A stretch of DNA of 35,809 nt from Nitrospira sp. Lineage in GTDB: Bacteria > Nitrospirota > Nitrospiria > Nitrospirales > Nitrospiraceae. Made by a program: the position numbers and the translations under genes. How positions within the stretch are numbered: position 1 is the first letter of the stretch; every line of letters starts with the position of its first letter. The stretch lies in the NCBI GenBank assembly GCA_013140455.1, contig JABFSU010000069.1, positions 1 through 35,809 on the forward strand, in the 5' to 3' direction. The notes beneath the pieces were generated by a model. The model worked only from the letters and a program-made list of their open reading frames with translations, had not been told where the DNA came from and ran no database searches. This document shows, piece by piece, positions 32,318-35,809 of this stretch.

Positions 32318-33969
32318 CCTATGCCGGATTGGTCCTTTCTCCCACCGGCATTCCGGCGGATGTGGCCTTTCTGAATCGCACACTCAGTGCCACGCTTTTC
32401 TGGGTCGTGGCCGTGCTGGTGAGCCGGAGCCGTGTGGCCATCCTGGATCGAAGTGCCCGGCAATTGGCTGCGCTGGTCAATTCGTCGGTGGATGCGATCA
32501 TCAGTCAGGATCTTCGTGGAATGATTACCAGCTGGAATGGGGCGGCAGAACGCCTGTTCGGCTATGACGCCTCTGAACGGATCGGCCATTCCCTGAGCAC
32601 TATCATGGCATCGGAGCAGGTGTGCGAAGAAGCGGTGAAGAGTCGACAGCTCCTGTCTGGAGTCGCGGTGCCTCCGTATGACACGGCATGGCTGCGTCGT
32701 GATGGGTCTGTGATTGAGTTGTCGCTGAGCCGGTCTCCGATTCGAAACCGGTTCGGTTCCGTTGTGGGCATGTCCACCATTGCGCACGACATCACGGCGC
32801 GGCTGAAGGCGGAGGCGTCTTTCAAGCACAGCGAAGTAACGCTCCAGGCGTTCTTTGAAAGTGCGTCACTTATGATGGGCGTGGTAGAGGTCCTCGATGA
32901 CGATATCCGGCATCTGTCCAGCAATCGCGCCACGGCTCGGTTTTTTGGTGCCACCCAGGAAGAAATGAGCGGGCGGCTTTGTTCCCAGTTGGGTGTGCCG
33001 AAGGATGTGGCTCGTATGTGGCTGAATCACTATCGTCTCTGCATTAAGGAGCACTCGCCAGTCCGGTTTGAGTACGAGCATCGTTCCGTGCGAGGAGGCA
33101 AGGTTGAGCAGCGATCGCTGCTGGCGACGGTCTCGCTGATCGATAACGGAGCGAGCGGGATCGTGCGGTGTTCCTTCATTGTGGACGATGTGACGGAATG
33201 GAGAAAGGCTGAAGACCTGCTCCGGGAGGCGCATGCCATGCTGGAGCAGCGCGTGGCTGAGCGGACGGCCGAACTCGGCAGCGCCACCGTGCGGGCCCGG
33301 ACGCTGGCTCAGCGACTCTTTGACGTGCAGGAAGCGGAGCGGCGCGCCGTGGCGCAGGATCTCCATGATGAAATCGGGCAGGTCCTGACGGCGCTCAAAC
33401 TGAATTTACAGCAAGTCCAGCGTGACGGGAGAGACGCACGGCCCTCGATCGAGTTGAACGAAAGCATCGAGATCAGCGACCAGCTGTTGGCCCGGGTTCG
33501 AAGCCTGGCGTTGGATCTGCGTCCCTCGCTGTTGGACGACCTCGGGCTGGTGCCGGCCCTGCGTTGGTATGCGACCAGGCAGGCCGAACGGACCGGGTGG
33601 ACGCTTCAGCTGCATCTGGACGAGACTCCGGTGGCCTTGACCGCGCCTCGTAGCATTGCCTGTTTTCGTGTCGTGCAGGAGGCGATGACCAATATCGCTC
33701 GTCATGCCAAGGCCACATCCGTGTCGCTCTCTCTTGCGGTGTCTTCCGAGCAGGTTCGTGTGGTGGTGCAGGATGACGGGTGCGGTTTCGACGTGGTGGC
33801 CGCGCGAGTCCGAGCCCAGCAGGGGGTGAGTCTGGGGATGTTGGGGATGGAGGAACGGGTCAGCCTTGTAGGAGGCACTATGACGATCCAGTCGATGATC
33901 GGGCAGGGAACGTCCTTGGTGTTCTCCGTCCCGCTGACCGAGCCACGGCAGGAGGCATTGTCGGTATGA
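32200..33969 (+). CDS. PAS sensor histidine kinase, NarX-type, 5' end frameshifted
   Basis: The frame from a TTG at 32200 (589 codons) has two or three transmembrane helices at its start, a PAS domain (about residues 85-200, ending in a PAC-like WLRRDG), a second PAS-like segment (about 210-330), a HisKA_3 dimerisation domain with the phosphoacceptor His389 in DLHDEIGQ, and a GHKL ATPase domain with the DDGCGFD box. The first true helices lie in another frame (32138-32317), so this gene is either broken by a one-base deletion or affected by a sequence error. It is coupled to the response regulator by an ATGA overlap. The signal sensed is unknown. Confidence 0.8.
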   Translation: MFHAAGVSGVPALCGADCAHALAGAGVVYLSVAGLATLLAYAGLVLSPTGIPADVAFLNRTLSATLFWVVAVLVSRSRVAILDRSARQLAALVNSSVDAIISQDLRGMITSWNGAAERLFGYDASERIGHSLSTIMASEQVCEEAVKSRQLLSGVAVPPYDTAWLRRDGSVIELSLSRSPIRNRFGSVVGMSTIAHDITARLKAEASFKHSEVTLQAFFESASLMMGVVEVLDDDIRHLSSNRATARFFGATQEEMSGRLCSQLGVPKDVARMWLNHYRLCIKEHSPVRFEYEHRSVRGGKVEQRSLLATVSLIDNGASGIVRCSFIVDDVTEWRKAEDLLREAHAMLEQRVAERTAELGSATVRARTLAQRLFDVQEAERRAVAQDLHDEIGQVLTALKLNLQQVQRDGRDARPSIELNESIEISDQLLARVRSLALDLRPSLLDDLGLVPALRWYATRQAERTGWTLQLHLDETPVALTAPRSIACFRVVQEAMTNIARHAKATSVSLSLAVSSEQVRVVVQDDGCGFDVVAARVRAQQGVSLGMLGMEERVSLVGGTMTIQSMIGQGTSLVFSVPLTEPRQEALSV

Positions 33970-34619
33970 GTAAAGTCCGCGTGCTGTTGGCCGAAGATCA
34001 TCAGCTGGTCAGAGCCGGGATTCATGCGCTCCTGGATAAGATGGGCGGCGTTTCGGTGGTAGCTGAGGTCAGCGATGGGCAGGCCGCCGTGAAGGCGGTG
34101 GAGACGCAGCAGCCCGACCTGGTGCTCATGGACATTGCGATGCCCGGGTTGAATGGATTAGAGGCTGCCAGCCGGATTACGAAGAGTTGGCCGAAGGTCA
34201 AGGTCGTCATCTTATCGATGCATGCGAATGAAGAGTACCTTCGCCAGGCTCTGAAAGCCGGGGTGACAGGGTATTTGTTGAAAGGCGCCGATATCCAGGA
34301 ATTGGAGTTGGCGATCAGAACGGTCAGCAAGGGTGAGCCCTATCTGACCCCTTCGGTAGCCCGGTATGCAATTGAGGCCTATCAGCATGAAGGGGCTCGC
34401 CCGCTCAATCCGCTCGATCGGCTCAGCCCGCGTCAGCGGGAGATTTTGCAACTCATCGCCGAAGGCCACTCGACCAAAGAGATTGCGTTCCGGTTGAGCC
34501 TCAGCGCCAAAACGATTGAGACGCATCGGTCCCAACTGATGGAGCGGCTGGATATCCATGATGTCGCCGGTCTCGTCCGGTTTGCGATCCAGGTCGGGTT
34601 GGTCCATCCCTCCTCATAA
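33966..34619 (+). CDS. NarL-type response regulator
   Basis: A 217-residue regulator with a receiver domain (residues 1-120; phosphoacceptor Asp in DLVLMDIAMPG, about residue 56) and a LuxR-type helix-turn-helix (about 150-210, SPRQREILQLIAEGHSTKEIA). The start ATGA overlaps the kinase stop, so it is the cognate partner of that kinase. Its targets cannot be told from the window. Confidence 0.9.
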   Translation: MSKVRVLLAEDHQLVRAGIHALLDKMGGVSVVAEVSDGQAAVKAVETQQPDLVLMDIAMPGLNGLEAASRITKSWPKVKVVILSMHANEEYLRQALKAGVTGYLLKGADIQELELAIRTVSKGEPYLTPSVARYAIEAYQHEGARPLNPLDRLSPRQREILQLIAEGHSTKEIAFRLSLSAKTIETHRSQLMERLDIHDVAGLVRFAIQVGLVHPSS

Positions 34620-34788
34620 GACGCGGACAGTCCGCTGTCCAGGTCATTCGTTCACGCTCGGGCCATCAGGAATTTCCTCACTGGGTAGGGAGAGACGTAT
34701 CTGCTAGGAATACTGATGTGAGCGGTGATTGACTGCCGACAGGACTGTCGTGCAACGGCTGGCGGTAGGCTTGTTCTGCGAGGGAGTG
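34620..34788. other. Short intergenic stretch, no gene
   Basis: Only a short palindrome (GGACAG/CTGTCC, loop TCCG, about 34626-34641) without T-run is visible, followed by the leader of the 34789 gene. I see no RNA gene or promoter strong enough to call. Confidence 0.4.
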
Positions 34789-35052
34789 ATGGTTGTCATT
34801 GGACTCTTGGTGAAGGGGCCTCAAGGGGAAGAGTATTTGGTACCCGGTGAATCCGAGGTTGGGGCTGGGCCCAAGCCATTTCGGATTTTTCGGCGCGAGC
34901 CACAAGGCTGGGTGTTGGCCAATCTGTCGACGGATGAGCAGGCTCGCTTGCGCGCGGAGGCGATGATCGGGATCTATAAGATGGCCAGACAGTTTGGTGT
35001 CGGGGTTCCCTGGCCGCCCCAGGGATTCAATCCAGATGCTCCAGGACAATAA
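34789..35052 (+). CDS. Small hypothetical protein
   Basis: An 87-residue soluble protein beginning MVVIGLLVKGPQG, with no recognised motif. A GAGG site 5 bases before ATG 34789 decides the start; the frame could extend to a TTG at 34729, but without a ribosome site. It overlaps the following receiver gene by 17 bases, so they are probably co-translated, and it may assist that receiver. The name should stay hypothetical. Confidence 0.55.
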   Translation: MVVIGLLVKGPQGEEYLVPGESEVGAGPKPFRIFRREPQGWVLANLSTDEQARLRAEAMIGIYKMARQFGVGVPWPPQGFNPDAPGQ

Positions 35053-35446
35053 CCAACGTCCAGGGGGCGGGCCCGTTCGGGTGCTGGTGGTCGACGATCA
35101 TCAGGTCCTTCTCCGTGCCTTGGAGGACTGGCTGCGCGGGGTGCCACTGGTCACAGTGGTCGGGATTTGTGGATCGGCCAAAGAGGCCCTCAGCTGCCTT
35201 TCTGAACGGCGACCCGATCTGGTGTTGATGGATGCCAATATGCCCGACATGGGAGGCCTCGACGCGGTCGAACCGATCAAGCAATGGAATCCTTCCGTTC
35301 GAGTGGTCATCATGTCCTTCGACGAAGTTCATCTCGCCATTGCGCGAAGGATGCCGACGGTCGACAAGGCTATTGATAAACACCATTTGCGAGAGCAGTT
35401 TCCTCTGCTGATTCAAGAAGTCGCTCGTACCAGACCCTCTGTCTGA
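35036..35446 (+). CDS. Stand-alone receiver-domain protein
   Basis: A 136-residue protein consisting of one receiver domain (VRVLVVDDHQVLL at the start, phosphoacceptor Asp in DLVLMDANMPD, and a Lys in VDKAIDK). There is no output domain, as in CheY-like or phosphorelay receivers. It overlaps the previous gene. A link to the kinase at 32200 is possible from position only. Confidence 0.75.
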   Translation: MLQDNNQRPGGGPVRVLVVDDHQVLLRALEDWLRGVPLVTVVGICGSAKEALSCLSERRPDLVLMDANMPDMGGLDAVEPIKQWNPSVRVVIMSFDEVHLAIARRMPTVDKAIDKHHLREQFPLLIQEVARTRPSV

Positions 35447-35535
35447 GACGCGATCTTCCGGCCTCCGGGCGTGATTCTCTCCTCGCCCTCCTGATGTCGA
35501 TTGCAGTATGATGCCCCTCTCACGGAGGAGGCCGC

Positions 35536-35809
35536 ATGCTCGAACAACGTATCGACGAAGTGACCAAAGCCAATCAAGCCTTTTACGAGGCCTTCGGGAG
35601 CCTCGATATCGCCAAGATGGACCGTATCTGGGCGCACCAGGAATATGTCACCTGCATTCATCCCGGCTGGACGCTCCGGTCGGACTGGCCCGAAGTGCGC
35701 GACTCCTGGGTGCTGATTTTTAACAATACGTTCTCCATGCAATTTGAATTGTCCGAGGTCATGATCCAGGTCGCGGGCGACATGGCCTGGGTGATCTGTG
35801 TCGAAAGCA
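35536..35809 (+). CDS. NTF2/SnoaL-like protein, N-terminal part (cut by window edge)
   Basis: The frame from ATG 35536 runs open to the window end (91 codons). NQAFYEAFGSLDIAKMDRIW followed by a CIHPGW segment fits the nuclear transport factor 2-like (SnoaL/DUF4440) fold, common in small bacterial proteins of unknown or varied function. GGAGGAG precedes the start with 5 bases. The C-terminal strands lie outside the window. Confidence 0.65.
   Translation, partial: MLEQRIDEVTKANQAFYEAFGSLDIAKMDRIWAHQEYVTCIHPGWTLRSDWPEVRDSWVLIFNNTFSMQFELSEVMIQVAGDMAWVICVES

Noticed and set aside
1-35809. tRNA, rRNA, CRISPR array, insertion sequence or prophage
   Set aside because: No cloverleaf, rRNA block, regular spacer-repeat pattern, transposase or phage structural gene was seen. 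The Com-like proteins alone do not make a prophage.

Overview
The window is GC-rich, densely packed accessory chromosome from a Gram-negative bacterium: TonB-dependent receptor, ExbBD/TonB, lipoproteins, a porin and exported c-type haem proteins all imply an outer membrane. Gene content (exported CbiX-like chelatases, NarL-type two-component systems, many haem/iron functions) would fit a Nitrospira-like member of the Nitrospirota, but no marker gene is present, so this is a moderate-confidence inference.

Layout. (1) 1-455: start of an exported animal-type haem peroxidase, cut by the window edge. (2) 887-7517, minus strand: a Fur-box-controlled uptake cluster: TonB, a double CbiX-like exported protein with a His-rich insert, a TonB-dependent receptor, a second exported CbiX-like chelatase and a PepSY-TM protein. 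It looks like a tetrapyrrole/metal or siderophore uptake and processing system. (3) 7653-12598, minus: an AraC regulator followed by a MacAB-type export system (periplasmic adaptor, ATPase, two FtsX permeases), nearly all joined by ATGA overlaps. (4) 12650-19464, minus: a chain of redox and envelope genes (Com-like zinc ribbon, porin, lipoprotein, FMN-binding protein, four-helix membrane protein, HD-GYP protein, di-haem peroxidase, second Com-like zinc ribbon), with structured intergenic elements between them. (5) 19624-21042, plus: ApbE flavin transferase, the likely maturation enzyme for the FMN-binding protein, and a small lipoprotein. (6) 21014-26751, minus: a ferric-iron ABC transporter (binding protein, permease, ATPase) with ExbB-ExbD-TonB; Fur is encoded next to it (26822-27253). 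(7) 27411-35809: mixed genes: Panacea-like protein, degenerate receiver protein, M32 carboxypeptidase, O-methyltransferase, EamA transporter, a NarX/NarL-type kinase-regulator pair with an apparent kinase frameshift, a stand-alone receiver, and an NTF2-like protein cut by the edge.

The most interesting signal is a small family of repeated RNA-like elements in the minus-strand chain. Element A (four copies: about 12584, 12903, 15885, 19184) is a compact stem-internal loop-stem whose paired bases covary between copies. In two copies its 3' arm is also the 5' arm of a strong intrinsic terminator, the classic layout of a transcription attenuator or riboswitch. Three of the four copies directly flank genes for Com-like zinc ribbons, relatives of the phage Mu Com RNA-binding translational activator. 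Element B (three copies: about 765, 12972, 15029) is a multi-hairpin element, two copies of which precede haem peroxidase genes. Together these suggest an undescribed RNA-based regulatory circuit for iron/haem/flavin redox genes, with a Com-like protein or a small molecule as the sensor.
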